The position numbers and the translations under genes were made by a program. 64,000 bases of DNA from Chersky-840 sp050011815. Its GTDB lineage: Bacteria; Actinomycetota; Acidimicrobiia; Acidimicrobiales; UBA8190. The stretch spans positions 131,609 to 195,608 of the forward strand of contig JBEKIJ010000003.1 of NCBI GenBank assembly GCA_050011815.1. Direction: 5' to 3'. Shown one piece after another: positions 25,107 through 32,919 of the stretch (position 1 is the stretch's first letter; each line of letters starts with the position of its first letter). The notes beneath the pieces are model-generated. The model saw only the letters and a program-made list of their open reading frames with translations. It was not told where the DNA came from and searched no databases.

Positions 25107-26324
25107 CTAGCCGGGGACCTGCCAGTGCACCAGGTCCGTGCTGCGGGCGATGCCGATCTTGGCGTGCCCCCAACCCCCGAAGTGGGTGAGCTCGTCGCTG
25201 CCGGAATAGGTGAGGTAGTAGTAGCCGGCGCCAGAGCGGTCGTGCGCGTCGCAGAGGAAGACGGAGTTGGCGTGCTCGAAGCCGACGCTCGAGACGCCCG
25301 GGCCCGAATCCCAGGACCGTCCGGGGATGAGGAGCATCCTGGCCCGGGTCCAGTGGAGCCAGGCGGACGGGGTGGTCGGGTCGCCCGACAACTCGAAGAT
25401 CCAGGGCTGGTCGAAGGTGTTCGAGGTCGCCACCAGATGCCACCGCCCTGCCGCCGCCACGAACTCGAAGTTCTCGATCGTGTCCCCGTTGACGACGATG
25501 TCGGGACGGCCGATGTATTTCCAGGGACCAGTGAGGGATCCGGTCGGTGACCAGGCGATCTCGAAATGCTGGGAGCTCGATGCCCCCGAGTTCGAGCTCG
25601 AGCTCGAGCTCGAGGGCGAGTCCGACGTGGTGCCGTACTTGTAGCCGAGGATGAGCCCGTGCCCGGTCCAGGCCAACGCCGGGTCGATCATGCGGTCGCC
25701 CGGTGCGGGGTGGAGGCTCAGGGCCAGGGGCTCCGGCGCCGACCAGGTCTCGAGGTCGGTCGAGGTCCGGTAGTAGAGCTTCGACTGGCTGCCGTCGGTC
25801 CCACCCGGGTTGGAGTCGTAGGTGGCGACGAAGACACCGGCGGGACTGCGGACGATGTCGGGCGAGGCCACCCCGAGGACACCCGCCTGGGCCGGCCAGG
25901 GCGTCGGCGCCGACCACTGCGCCAGGTCGGCACTGGTGGCCGAGGCGATGTCCCAATGCTCGGCCCCCGGGGTGGGGACGTCGTTGGTGACATAGCTGAA
26001 GAGCATGTGCCATTCGCCGTCGGCCCAGACAAGGGCCTGGTCCTTCACCCCCGCGTCGGGCTCGCTCAGGATCGGGTTGCGCAGCTGCGCCCATGCCACC
26101 GTCGGGGCGGGCCCCGACCCGGTCTCGACACAGTCGTGGTCGGCACCCAGTGTCTTCACCGGCGACGTCGGGTTGCGCGGCGACGTCGGGTTGCGCGGCG
26201 CCGACGGCGAGGGGGGCGCTGACCGACTCCCACCACAGCCGGTCAGCACCAAGGCCGCGACCGCCAGGGAGCCCAGGACCGTGACCAGACCCGACGACCG
26301 GACCGGGCGGCCACATCCGGTCAC
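25107..26324 (-). CDS. Lipoprotein with five-bladed beta-propeller, GH43-like
   Basis: The 405-aa precursor has a signal peptide ending in the lipobox LVLTGCGGS, so it should be lipid-anchored outside the cell. A Ser/Pro/Asn spacer precedes a propeller of glycosidase type. DAGVKDQALVWADGEWHMLFSY, SPDIVRSPAGVFVATYDSN, YYRTSTDLETWSAPEPL, MIDPALAWTGHGLILGYKYG and KIGIARSTDLVHWQVPG are blade strands typical of GH43 and related arabinan- or xylan-acting enzymes. Which acidic residues are catalytic is not certain, so it may only bind sugar. A poly-Ser loop (about residues 228-236) comes from GAGCTC repeats in the DNA. The GTG start at 26324 overlaps the stop of the NagB-like gene (GTGA), tying this exported protein to that isomerase. 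Confidence 0.78.
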   Translation of the reverse strand: MTGCGRPVRSSGLVTVLGSLAVAALVLTGCGGSRSAPPSPSAPRNPTSPRNPTSPVKTLGADHDCVETGSGPAPTVAWAQLRNPILSEPDAGVKDQALVWADGEWHMLFSYVTNDVPTPGAEHWDIASATSADLAQWSAPTPWPAQAGVLGVASPDIVRSPAGVFVATYDSNPGGTDGSQSKLYYRTSTDLETWSAPEPLALSLHPAPGDRMIDPALAWTGHGLILGYKYGTTSDSPSSSSSSSNSGASSSQHFEIAWSPTGSLTGPWKYIGRPDIVVNGDTIENFEFVAAAGRWHLVATSNTFDQPWIFELSGDPTTPSAWLHWTRARMLLIPGRSWDSGPGVSSVGFEHANSVFLCDAHDRSGAGYYYLTYSGSDELTHFGGWGHAKIGIARSTDLVHWQVPG

Positions 26325-27094
26325 CACTCGAGAAGCGAGGCCGAGCCCGGATCGAGATAGAGCGTGACGTTGTCGCGGGTGCGCAGGTGCGAGGCCGGGC
26401 AGGCCGTCGACACCGGGCCCGCGAGGGCGGCGCGGACGGGCTCGGCCTTGCGCGCCTCGGGCACCACCGCCAGCACCGTCCCCGCCCGGAGGAGAGCGGG
26501 AATGGTGGCGGTGAGGGCGAGGGTCGGTACCGCGTCGAAATCGGGGAAGTGCCCTTCGTGGACCTGTTGGAGCCGGCACTCCCGATCGAGCTCGACGGTC
26601 TTCATGTCGAGAGGGTCCTCGAAGTCGGCGACGGGAGGGTCGTTGAAGGCGAGGTGACCGTTCTCCCCGATGCCGAGACAGCAGAGGTCGAGGGGGTGGT
26701 CCACCAACAGCCGGGCATAGCGTTCGCATTCCCTGTCGGGATCAGCCAGGCCGTCGATGTAATGAGCCCGGCGGGGATGGACCCGATCGCTGATGCGTTC
26801 CCGGATCCACCGCTGGAACCCGGCGGGGTTTTCGGGGCCCACTCCGACGTACTCGTCCATGTGGAAGACCACGACGTCGCTCCACGGGACGCGCTCGGTG
26901 GCCCCCACCAAGATGTCGATGAATTCCAGCTGGGAGTTCCCGGTGGCGAACATGGCGTGGGCGACGCCCTTCGCCACCACTGCGTCGCGCAGCACCGCGG
27001 CGGCCCGCTCCGCCGCGGCGCGGGCCAGGGTGCGGGAGTCGGGATGCACCTCCACCCGGAGATGGTCGACGACGTGCTCCTCGGCCTCGGCCAT
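26321..27094 (-). CDS. nagB: Glucosamine-6-phosphate deaminase/isomerase-like protein (NagB/6-phosphogluconolactonase superfamily)
   Basis: The 257-aa protein matches NagB in length and motifs. FATGNSQLEFIDILVG is the phosphate-binding start, VVVFHMDEYVGVGPENPAGFQRWI holds the active-site Asp-Glu, and LCCLGIGENGHLAFNDPP is the family hallmark with the catalytic His. NagB converts glucosamine-6-phosphate to fructose-6-phosphate and ammonia; relatives act on galactosamine-6-phosphate or only isomerise. The ATG at 27094 faces the second GH4 gene, and the stop overlaps the lipoprotein start. In this context the protein would process an amino sugar, or another 6-phosphosugar, released by the glycosidases. 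Confidence 0.85.
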   Translation of the reverse strand: MAEAEEHVVDHLRVEVHPDSRTLARAAAERAAAVLRDAVVAKGVAHAMFATGNSQLEFIDILVGATERVPWSDVVVFHMDEYVGVGPENPAGFQRWIRERISDRVHPRRAHYIDGLADPDRECERYARLLVDHPLDLCCLGIGENGHLAFNDPPVADFEDPLDMKTVELDRECRLQQVHEGHFPDFDAVPTLALTATIPALLRAGTVLAVVPEARKAEPVRAALAGPVSTACPASHLRTRDNVTLYLDPGSASLLEW

Positions 27095-27207
27095 GGCCGC
27101 ACTGTAGAGGAGGGCGCCGGTTCGAAGAGACCGGTGCAGACAGCGCCGGTTGGGAGGACACTCGCCCGGAGGGCGCCGGCCGGCGATGGCGGGTATCGTC
27201 GCCCCCG

Positions 27208-28590
27208 ATGGCCGCGAAGATCACGCTCGTCGGTGGGGGAAGCACGCACTGGACACCGAAGCTGATGGTGGACTTCGCCAACACGCCGGCACTGACCGAC
27301 GCCGAGGTCGTCCTCTACGACCTCGATCCCGAGTCGCTCGGGCCCGCCCTCAAAGTGGTCGAGCACGTGGCCGAACGCCGGGGCATCGCATTACGGGCCC
27401 GCGCCACCACCGACATCGACGACGCTCTCACCGGCGCCGAATACGTGATCGCCACGTTCTCGGTGGGCGGGTTCGCCAGCATGCGGTTCGACATCGAGAT
27501 CCCGTCCCGCTACGGCGTGCGCCAGACCGTGGGCGACAGCGTCGGGCCCGGGGGGATCTCGAGGGCGCTTCGCAGCGTGCCGGTGATCCTGGCGGTGGCA
27601 CGGGCCATGGAGCGGTGCTGCCCCGACGCGGTCCTCGTCAACGTGAGCAACCCCCTCACCGCCCTGACCCGGGCGGTGACCCGGGAGACCTCGATCGAGG
27701 CTGTCGGCCTGTGCGCGGAGATCGTGGGGCTCAAATTCGTCCTCAGCCTCCTCTTCGACGCCGACTTCACGGCGGTCGACCCGGTGGTGGCGGGCGTCAA
27801 CCATCTGCCGCTGGTGACCTCTCTCCGCATCGGTGACCGGGACGGGTTCGCCATGTTGCGCAGTGCCCTCGACGGCGACATCGACCTCTCGGGGGGCATA
27901 TGGATGGATCCTCCCGGTCCGATGCACTACAAGAAGGTGAACCCCGAGCAGGGATGGACGAAAGCCGACATCCTGGCCAACAACAAGGTCAAGTTCGAGC
28001 TCTTCGACCGGTTCGGCGTCCTGCCCGGATCGTCTGACACCCACGTGGTCGAGTTCTTCCCCGGGTTCGTGACCGCCGCCTCGGACTACGGACGAGATTG
28101 GGCGGTCCACCACTACGGCATGCACGGCCACCAGTCCGACAAGGCCGACGACGACGTCGAGATGGCCGAGCTCCTGGCCGCGCAGTCCATCCCCAACTGG
28201 CCGTCGGGAGAGTTCGTGGCCGCTCTCCTCGAGGGGCTCGTCACCGGTGAGGACCGGACGATGCCGGGAAACATCCCCAACACGGGACAGGTCGAGAACC
28301 TGCCCGCCGACGTCGTTGTCGAGTGCATGGTGGTGGCCGGGGCCAAAGGCGTCGCGCCTCGGGACCGGGCAGTCGTGCCCTCGTTCCTCGGCGAACACCT
28401 CCGGCGGGTCGTGAGCTCCCAGGAGCTGACGGTGGATGCCGCGGTCTCAGGTGACCCGACCAAGGCCCTCGAGGCCATGCTCGCCGACCCGATGGCAGGG
28501 TCGCTCCCCTACGAGCACGTGGTAGCCATGACCGACGAGCTCCTCGCCGCCACGGCGCCCTGGCTGCCCCAGTTCGCTGGTCACCGCTAA
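27208..28590 (+). CDS. Family 4 glycoside hydrolase (NAD-dependent), second copy
   Basis: The 460-aa protein begins with the NAD-binding motif LVGGGSTHWTPKLMVDF. VGDSVGPGGISRALRSVPV and LVNVSNPLTALTRAV match the first GH4 protein, and Cys169 (GLCAEIVG) and His199 (GVNHLPLVT) are the expected metal ligands. It differs strongly from the copy at 9705 in the 210-300 region (YKKVNPEQGWTKADILANNKVKFELFDRFG), so the two probably act on different linkages or sugars. It has no signal peptide. The start ATG has little Shine-Dalgarno sequence, suggesting a short or absent leader. It is transcribed divergently from the nagB-like gene across a 113-nt spacer that contains the inverted repeat CCGGT-N8-ACCGG at 27117-27134. 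Confidence 0.88.
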   Translation: MAAKITLVGGGSTHWTPKLMVDFANTPALTDAEVVLYDLDPESLGPALKVVEHVAERRGIALRARATTDIDDALTGAEYVIATFSVGGFASMRFDIEIPSRYGVRQTVGDSVGPGGISRALRSVPVILAVARAMERCCPDAVLVNVSNPLTALTRAVTRETSIEAVGLCAEIVGLKFVLSLLFDADFTAVDPVVAGVNHLPLVTSLRIGDRDGFAMLRSALDGDIDLSGGIWMDPPGPMHYKKVNPEQGWTKADILANNKVKFELFDRFGVLPGSSDTHVVEFFPGFVTAASDYGRDWAVHHYGMHGHQSDKADDDVEMAELLAAQSIPNWPSGEFVAALLEGLVTGEDRTMPGNIPNTGQVENLPADVVVECMVVAGAKGVAPRDRAVVPSFLGEHLRRVVSSQELTVDAAVSGDPTKALEAMLADPMAGSLPYEHVVAMTDELLAATAPWLPQFAGHR

Positions 28591-28614
28591 GCACCGGGAC
28601 CCGTCTGACCGCTT

Positions 28615-28662
28615 CCGTCGCCTGAAGGGACCGTCGCCTGAAGGGACCGTCGCCTGAAGGGA
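28615..28662. repeat. Three tandem 16-nt repeats (CCGTCGCCTGAAGGGA)
   Basis: Three perfect head-to-tail copies lie between the convergent GH4 and NHL-repeat genes. Nothing else is visible in this 115-nt spacer. The 16-nt period recurs upstream of serA and ilvB with unrelated unit sequences. Confidence 0.9.
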
Positions 28663-28705
28663 ACGCGGGGCGCTCCCAGCTGTCCGAGCGGGGCGCCCGC
28701 CGCGC

Positions 28706-30349
28706 TCAGGACCGGTGGCGGTTCTTCTTGGACGCCGTCAGGAGGTAGGTGTAGGAGTCGGTGGTCGTGGCCGCGCTCACCCCCGTGGTCGAGCGCACTT
28801 CGACGGCGACGGTCCCCGCCGCGCCCACCGGTGAGTAGGCGATGACCTTGGTGGCCGACTTCACGATGAAACTCTGGGCCGATCGTGAACCGAACATCAC
28901 CGCCGTCGTGTTCGCCAGGTTGGTGCCCTTGATGGTCACCTTCCGTCCGCCTGTCGTGGGCCCGGTGGGCGGTTTGACCGCCGAGACCGTCGGCACCGCG
29001 CCGCCGCCTGTGATCTCGCGCAGGACATTGTTCCCGCTGTCGACGACGACAAGGGCGCCCGAAGGGGCCACGCTGACATCGGAGGGCGTGTTCAGCTCGG
29101 CTGACGTGGCCGGCGTCCCATTGCCCACATAGCCGGTGGCACCGTTCCCCGCCACCGTGTAGATGTCACCGATCTTGACCGCCATCCCGTCGTAGGTCCC
29201 CGTCGTGTTGGCGACGAAGCGGATCCTGTTGTTGGCCGAATCGCTGATAAAGAGATTCCCCGCCGCGTCCACGGCCACACCCTGGGGGATGTCGAGCCAG
29301 GCTTTGGTGGCCGGCTTGGCGGCACCTTTGTATCCCGCCTTTGAGGTCCCGGCCAGGGTGTAGATGTCGCCGGCGGTGACCGTCCGGCCCAGATAGCTGC
29401 CGGAGGCGGCGGCCACCATCCGCACCACGTTGTTGTCGACGTCGGAGAACACGACGTCTCCTCTGGGGTCCACCGCCACCCCGTTGAACGAGTCCAGTTG
29501 AAGCTCGGCCGCCGTGGCGGGCCCGCCGTTACCGGTGTAGCCGTAGTTCATGTTCCCGGCGATGGTGTAGATGGTGAAGGGCTCGAGTGCCTGACCGAAG
29601 GCGGTGTGGGCGGCCCGGGGGATCAGCCGGATGATGTCGTTGCCGGTGTCGGCCACGACCACGTCACCTTGGGCATCGAAGGTGATGCCGTCAGGGGACT
29701 GGAGCCCGGCGTTGAACACTTGGTCGCTCACGGCTTCGGTGGGGTCCGCATCAGCGGCGATGGGGTAGACGACATGGGCGGTCATGGGCTGGCCGAAGTA
29801 GGTGCCGGTGACAGCAGGGTCGAAGAGGATGACGTTGTTCGCGGTGTCGGTGATGGCGATGTCGCCCGCCGCGTCGACGGCCACCCCGTTGGGGTCCTCC
29901 AGCACCGCCGAGAGCTGGGGACCCGAGTCGTCGACCGCGCCGTTGGGGTCCCCCACGACGGTGTAGATGCGTCCGGCGGTCATGGCGACGCCGTAGAAGG
30001 TCCCGGTCGTCGCCGCCGCCACTTGGATGAGATTGTCGTTCTGGTCGGCGTAGACCAGGTTGCCGTGCGAGTCGACGACCGCCGACAGGGGCGACCCGAG
30101 CGACGCCGCCGTGCTCGCCACGTTGTTCAGCACGGTCGACGCCCCCCCACCGACGACGGTGGTGATGACGTCTGTGCCCGTCGCGGGCGCCGCTGAGCTC
30201 GGCGCCGCCTCCACGAGGGTCGACCCGGCGATCACGGCACCGGCGACGGCGACGATCGCTCCGGTCTTCAGACGGAACCTGACCGGTCGGCCGTGGCGCT
30301 TGGGGGACGCCTCACTCGCCCGCCGCGGCAGTGGTCTCACCTTGTGCAC
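28706..30349 (-). CDS. Secreted NHL-repeat beta-propeller protein with C-terminal IPT/TIG domain
   Basis: The 547-aa protein has a basic N terminus and a signal sequence (TGAIVAVAGAVIAGSTLVEAAPSSAA). Residues about 60-440 contain repeated NHL blades, each with a phrase such as PNGVAVDAAGDIAITDTANN, QGVAVDAAGNLFISDSANNRIR or PSDVSVAPSGALVVVDSGNN, giving probably six blades. Residues about 445-535 form an IPT/TIG immunoglobulin-like domain (PTGPTTGGRKVTIKGTNLANTTAVMFG). A Lys/Arg-rich tail ends the chain. No catalytic motif is seen. Such proteins are exported and thought to bind ligands or other proteins at the cell surface. The GTG at 30349 is taken as start because it precedes the signal peptide at a normal distance. 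Confidence 0.82.
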   Translation of the reverse strand: MHKVRPLPRRASEASPKRHGRPVRFRLKTGAIVAVAGAVIAGSTLVEAAPSSAAPATGTDVITTVVGGGASTVLNNVASTAASLGSPLSAVVDSHGNLVYADQNDNLIQVAAATTGTFYGVAMTAGRIYTVVGDPNGAVDDSGPQLSAVLEDPNGVAVDAAGDIAITDTANNVILFDPAVTGTYFGQPMTAHVVYPIAADADPTEAVSDQVFNAGLQSPDGITFDAQGDVVVADTGNDIIRLIPRAAHTAFGQALEPFTIYTIAGNMNYGYTGNGGPATAAELQLDSFNGVAVDPRGDVVFSDVDNNVVRMVAAASGSYLGRTVTAGDIYTLAGTSKAGYKGAAKPATKAWLDIPQGVAVDAAGNLFISDSANNRIRFVANTTGTYDGMAVKIGDIYTVAGNGATGYVGNGTPATSAELNTPSDVSVAPSGALVVVDSGNNVLREITGGGAVPTVSAVKPPTGPTTGGRKVTIKGTNLANTTAVMFGSRSAQSFIVKSATKVIAYSPVGAAGTVAVEVRSTTGVSAATTTDSYTYLLTASKKNRHRS

Positions 30350-30821
30350 CCAGAGCCGCGCTCAGCGCAGCTGGCAACGCACGGTGCTGACCCGGCCTCG
30401 ATACCCATGGACCCCGACCCCCACAACCCCACCGCTTCCGAGCCGAGATGCCAACCGACCCGGGGACGTGCCCACGGCTTGATGGTCGCGTCCGGGGAAA
30501 TGGTATACGGACCCGGTCCGGGTCACACGGCCACCCCTGGCCCGTCGCGGTCCCGCACCGTCGAGGCGGCGGCGTCCCGGGTCAGGCGAGCTCGCCCGAG
30601 GGAACGACCCCACCGGACCCCACGGTGCCCTCGACCCACCAGGTTTCGGACCGGGTTTGGGACTCGTTTCGGACACGGTTCGGACACGGTTCGGGTGATC
30701 GTGCCGAAAAGCGGCGGCGGACACGAGGCTCCCCATTGAGCGCCCGGGGTAGCACGGTCGCGACCGCTCTGCACCGGGATCGCGCCGGAATAATCCGGTG
30801 GTCAGGCGGGTTCGGACCATC
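30350..30821. other. Intergenic region without recognised gene
   Basis: This 470-nt divergent spacer separates the NHL-repeat gene from the DsbA-like gene. It holds short imperfect repeats of TTCGGACACGG around 30645-30690 and no reading frame that looks coding. It must contain the promoters of both flanking genes; no clear consensus pair was found. Confidence 0.6.
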
Positions 30822-31541
30822 GTGAAGGTGGAGATCTTTTCCGACGTGGTCTGTCCGTGGTGCGCGGTGGGCAAGCGCCGCTTCGAAGCGGCCCTGGGCC
30901 GGTTCGAGCACGCCGACGAGGTCGACGTCGTGTGGCGCGCCTTTGAGCTCGACCCCCATGCTCCGAGTCGGCGCCAGGGCGACTATGCCGACCGTCTGGC
31001 GCAGAAGTACGGGATGTCGAGGGAGCAAGCTGTGGCCGCCAACGAGCGGCTGACCGCTGCCGGCGCGGCCGAAGGGCTCGCCTTCCACTTCGACAAGGCC
31101 CAACCCGGCAACACCTTCGACGCCCACCGACTGCTGCACCACGCCAGGTCGAGCGGCTCGGGCCTGCAGGACGCGCTCAAAGAACGGCTGCTGGTGGCGT
31201 ACTTCACCGAGGGGGAAGCCATCGGTGACCGCGACACCCTGGTGCGCCTGGCCGTCGAGGCCGGACTCGACGGCGAGGAGTGCCGAGCGGTGCTGGCGGA
31301 GAACTGCTACGCCGAGGAGGTGCGGGGTGACGAGCGCGAGGCGTCGGAGCTGGGCGTGACCGGTGTCCCGTTCTTCGTCATCGATGGGAAATTCGGCATC
31401 CCCGGGGCCCAGGACGCGGAGACGATTCTCGGCGTTCTCCGGCGGGCATGGTCGAAGGCCCACCCTCTCGAGATGGCGGGGGTGCCCGGGGAGGGCACGG
31501 GAGAAACAGCGGCCTGCGAGGGTGAGAGCTGCGGCGTGTAA
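30822..31541 (+). CDS. FrnE-type DsbA-family thiol oxidoreductase
   Basis: The 239-aa protein opens with VKVEIFSDVVCPWCAVGKRRFE: a thioredoxin-fold strand followed by the CPWC active site, as in FrnE and 2-hydroxychromene-2-carboxylate isomerase relatives. AFELDPHAPSRRQGDYADRLAQKYGMS is the typical helical insertion, FDAHRLLHHARSSG follows, and GVTGVPFFVIDGKFGIPGAQ carries the cis-Pro. It has no signal peptide, so it is cytosolic and probably acts in redox or stress metabolism. The tail ends CEGESCGV, a possible extra Cys pair. The start is GTG at 30822; GTG at 30798 is also in frame and neither has a strong ribosome binding site. The next gene converges from 31569. Confidence 0.85.
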   Translation: MKVEIFSDVVCPWCAVGKRRFEAALGRFEHADEVDVVWRAFELDPHAPSRRQGDYADRLAQKYGMSREQAVAANERLTAAGAAEGLAFHFDKAQPGNTFDAHRLLHHARSSGSGLQDALKERLLVAYFTEGEAIGDRDTLVRLAVEAGLDGEECRAVLAENCYAEEVRGDEREASELGVTGVPFFVIDGKFGIPGAQDAETILGVLRRAWSKAHPLEMAGVPGEGTGETAACEGESCGV

Positions 31542-31568
31542 GGCGGGGCGCGGATCGCTCGGTCAGGC

Positions 31569-31967
31569 CTACCGGGAGTTCTTCGTTCGAGGTGAGTCCT
31601 GGGGCTTGAGGAGCTCGGCCTCGTGCCGGGCGATGACGAAGGTCTCCTCGTCCCCGATACCGAGCGCGCGCATGCGCCGGACGAACTGCCTCGCTTCTCG
31701 GGCCGCGAGCTTGCGGGTCGGAGACGAACGGAGCGCGACGTAGGTGCCGAGCCGGCCCCGGGTCTCGAGCAACCCCGCGACCTCCAACTCGCGATAGGAG
31801 CGAGCCACCGTGTTCACGGCCAAGCCGAGATCGCCGGCCAGTTCTCGTACCGTCGGTAGCCGCACGGCGGGAAGGAGACTGCCGTCCTCGATGGCGGCGG
31901 CGATCTGGTCCCGGACCTGTTGGAACGGGGGTGCCGACGATCCCGGGTCCAGTCTCACGATCTTCAC
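31569..31967 (-). CDS. Small GntR-family transcriptional regulator (YtrA type)
   Basis: The 132-aa protein consists of a winged helix (PFQQVRDQIAAAIEDGSLLPAVRLPTVRELAGDLGLAVNTVARSYRELEVAGLLETRGRLGTYV) followed by only about 50 residues, the short C-terminal tail of the YtrA subfamily. YtrA regulators usually control an adjacent ABC transporter operon; none is adjacent here, which is unusual. The start ATG at 31967 diverges from the alpha/beta hydrolase at 32075, so the shared 107-nt spacer may contain its operator. A target cannot be assigned. Confidence 0.85.
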   Translation of the reverse strand: MKIVRLDPGSSAPPFQQVRDQIAAAIEDGSLLPAVRLPTVRELAGDLGLAVNTVARSYRELEVAGLLETRGRLGTYVALRSSPTRKLAAREARQFVRRMRALGIGDEETFVIARHEAELLKPQDSPRTKNSR

Positions 31968-32074
31968 GCCCCGATTGTCCCAGCAAACGGTGATCCCGGC
32001 GATCGGGTCGATCGTTCAGGCCGACCACTATCGGGTTGGGTAGCCTCCGTCGAGCGTTCACGAGGAGGAGGGCG

Positions 32075-32803
32075 GTGACCGAACCCCGGGCAGCAACGGT
32101 TGTGTTGGTCCACGGGGCCGGGGGTGGCGCCTGGATGTGGGGCCCTGTGGACCGAGAGCTCGACGCCCGGGGGATCAACCACGTGGCGGTCGACCTCCCG
32201 ACGGCGACCCTGGGCGTCGATCCCACCCTGGATGCGCACGCGGATGCAGCCCATGTGCGCACCGTGCTGGATCGGCTCGACGGCCCGTTACTTCTTTGCG
32301 GCAACTCCTACGGCGGCGTGGTGATCACCGAGGCGTCGGCCGGTCATCCCAGAGTCAGCCGCCTTGTCTACCTGGCCGCCTTCATGCCCGACACCGATGA
32401 CGAGTTCCTTTCCTTCATGTCCGTGAACGCCACACCGGAGTTTGCCACCGGGGCCGAATTCGGCGAGGACGGACTCATTCGATTCGTTCCCGAGGTGGTG
32501 AAGAAGCTCGCCTTCCAACAGGCGCCCTCCGAAGTGGCCTCATGGGCGGCCGGCCGGCTTCGGCCCATGGCGATGGGAGGTGGTGGGTCTCCCACCATGA
32601 CCGGGATCGGCTGGAAAACCATCCCCTCGACCTACGTCGTCTGCGCCGAGGACCTGTCCCTCCGGCCCGGGGCGCAACGCCGCTGGGCGGCCGAGCGGGC
32701 CACCGACCGCGTCGAGGTGCCCTTCGACCACTGCCCCCATCTGTCGCACCCGGCGGAGATCGCCGATCTCCTGGCCGAGTTGGCGACGACGCCCTCACGG
32801 TAG
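32075..32803 (+). CDS. Alpha/beta hydrolase, methylesterase/EstC-like serine esterase
   Basis: The 242-aa hydrolase has VLVHGAGGGAWMWGPVDREL (oxyanion loop), LLLCGNSYGGVVITEASAGH with nucleophile Ser in GNSYGG, VVCAEDLSLRPGAQRRWAAE with the acid region, and FDHCPHLSHPAEIADLLAEL with the His. The length and motif order match the small esterase group that includes salicylate methylesterases and EstC. The substrate is unknown. The GTG start at 32075 is chosen because AGGAGGAGG lies about 6 nt upstream. It is divergent from the YtrA-type regulator gene, which may control it. Confidence 0.82.
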   Translation: MTEPRAATVVLVHGAGGGAWMWGPVDRELDARGINHVAVDLPTATLGVDPTLDAHADAAHVRTVLDRLDGPLLLCGNSYGGVVITEASAGHPRVSRLVYLAAFMPDTDDEFLSFMSVNATPEFATGAEFGEDGLIRFVPEVVKKLAFQQAPSEVASWAAGRLRPMAMGGGGSPTMTGIGWKTIPSTYVVCAEDLSLRPGAQRRWAAERATDRVEVPFDHCPHLSHPAEIADLLAELATTPSR

Positions 32804-32919
32804 GAGCAGGGCCGCCTTCCATCGGGGGGTTCACGTGAAGTCGACGGCCGGGACTCCTCCTACCGGGACTCCTCCGACCTCGCTCGACGGCTCGGGAGGC
32901 TCAGACCACCCACAGGTCA

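Noticed and set aside
30582..31463. Minus-strand frame antisense to the DsbA-like gene
   Set aside because: The + strand protein has the CPWC active site and cis-Pro; the antisense product has no motif.
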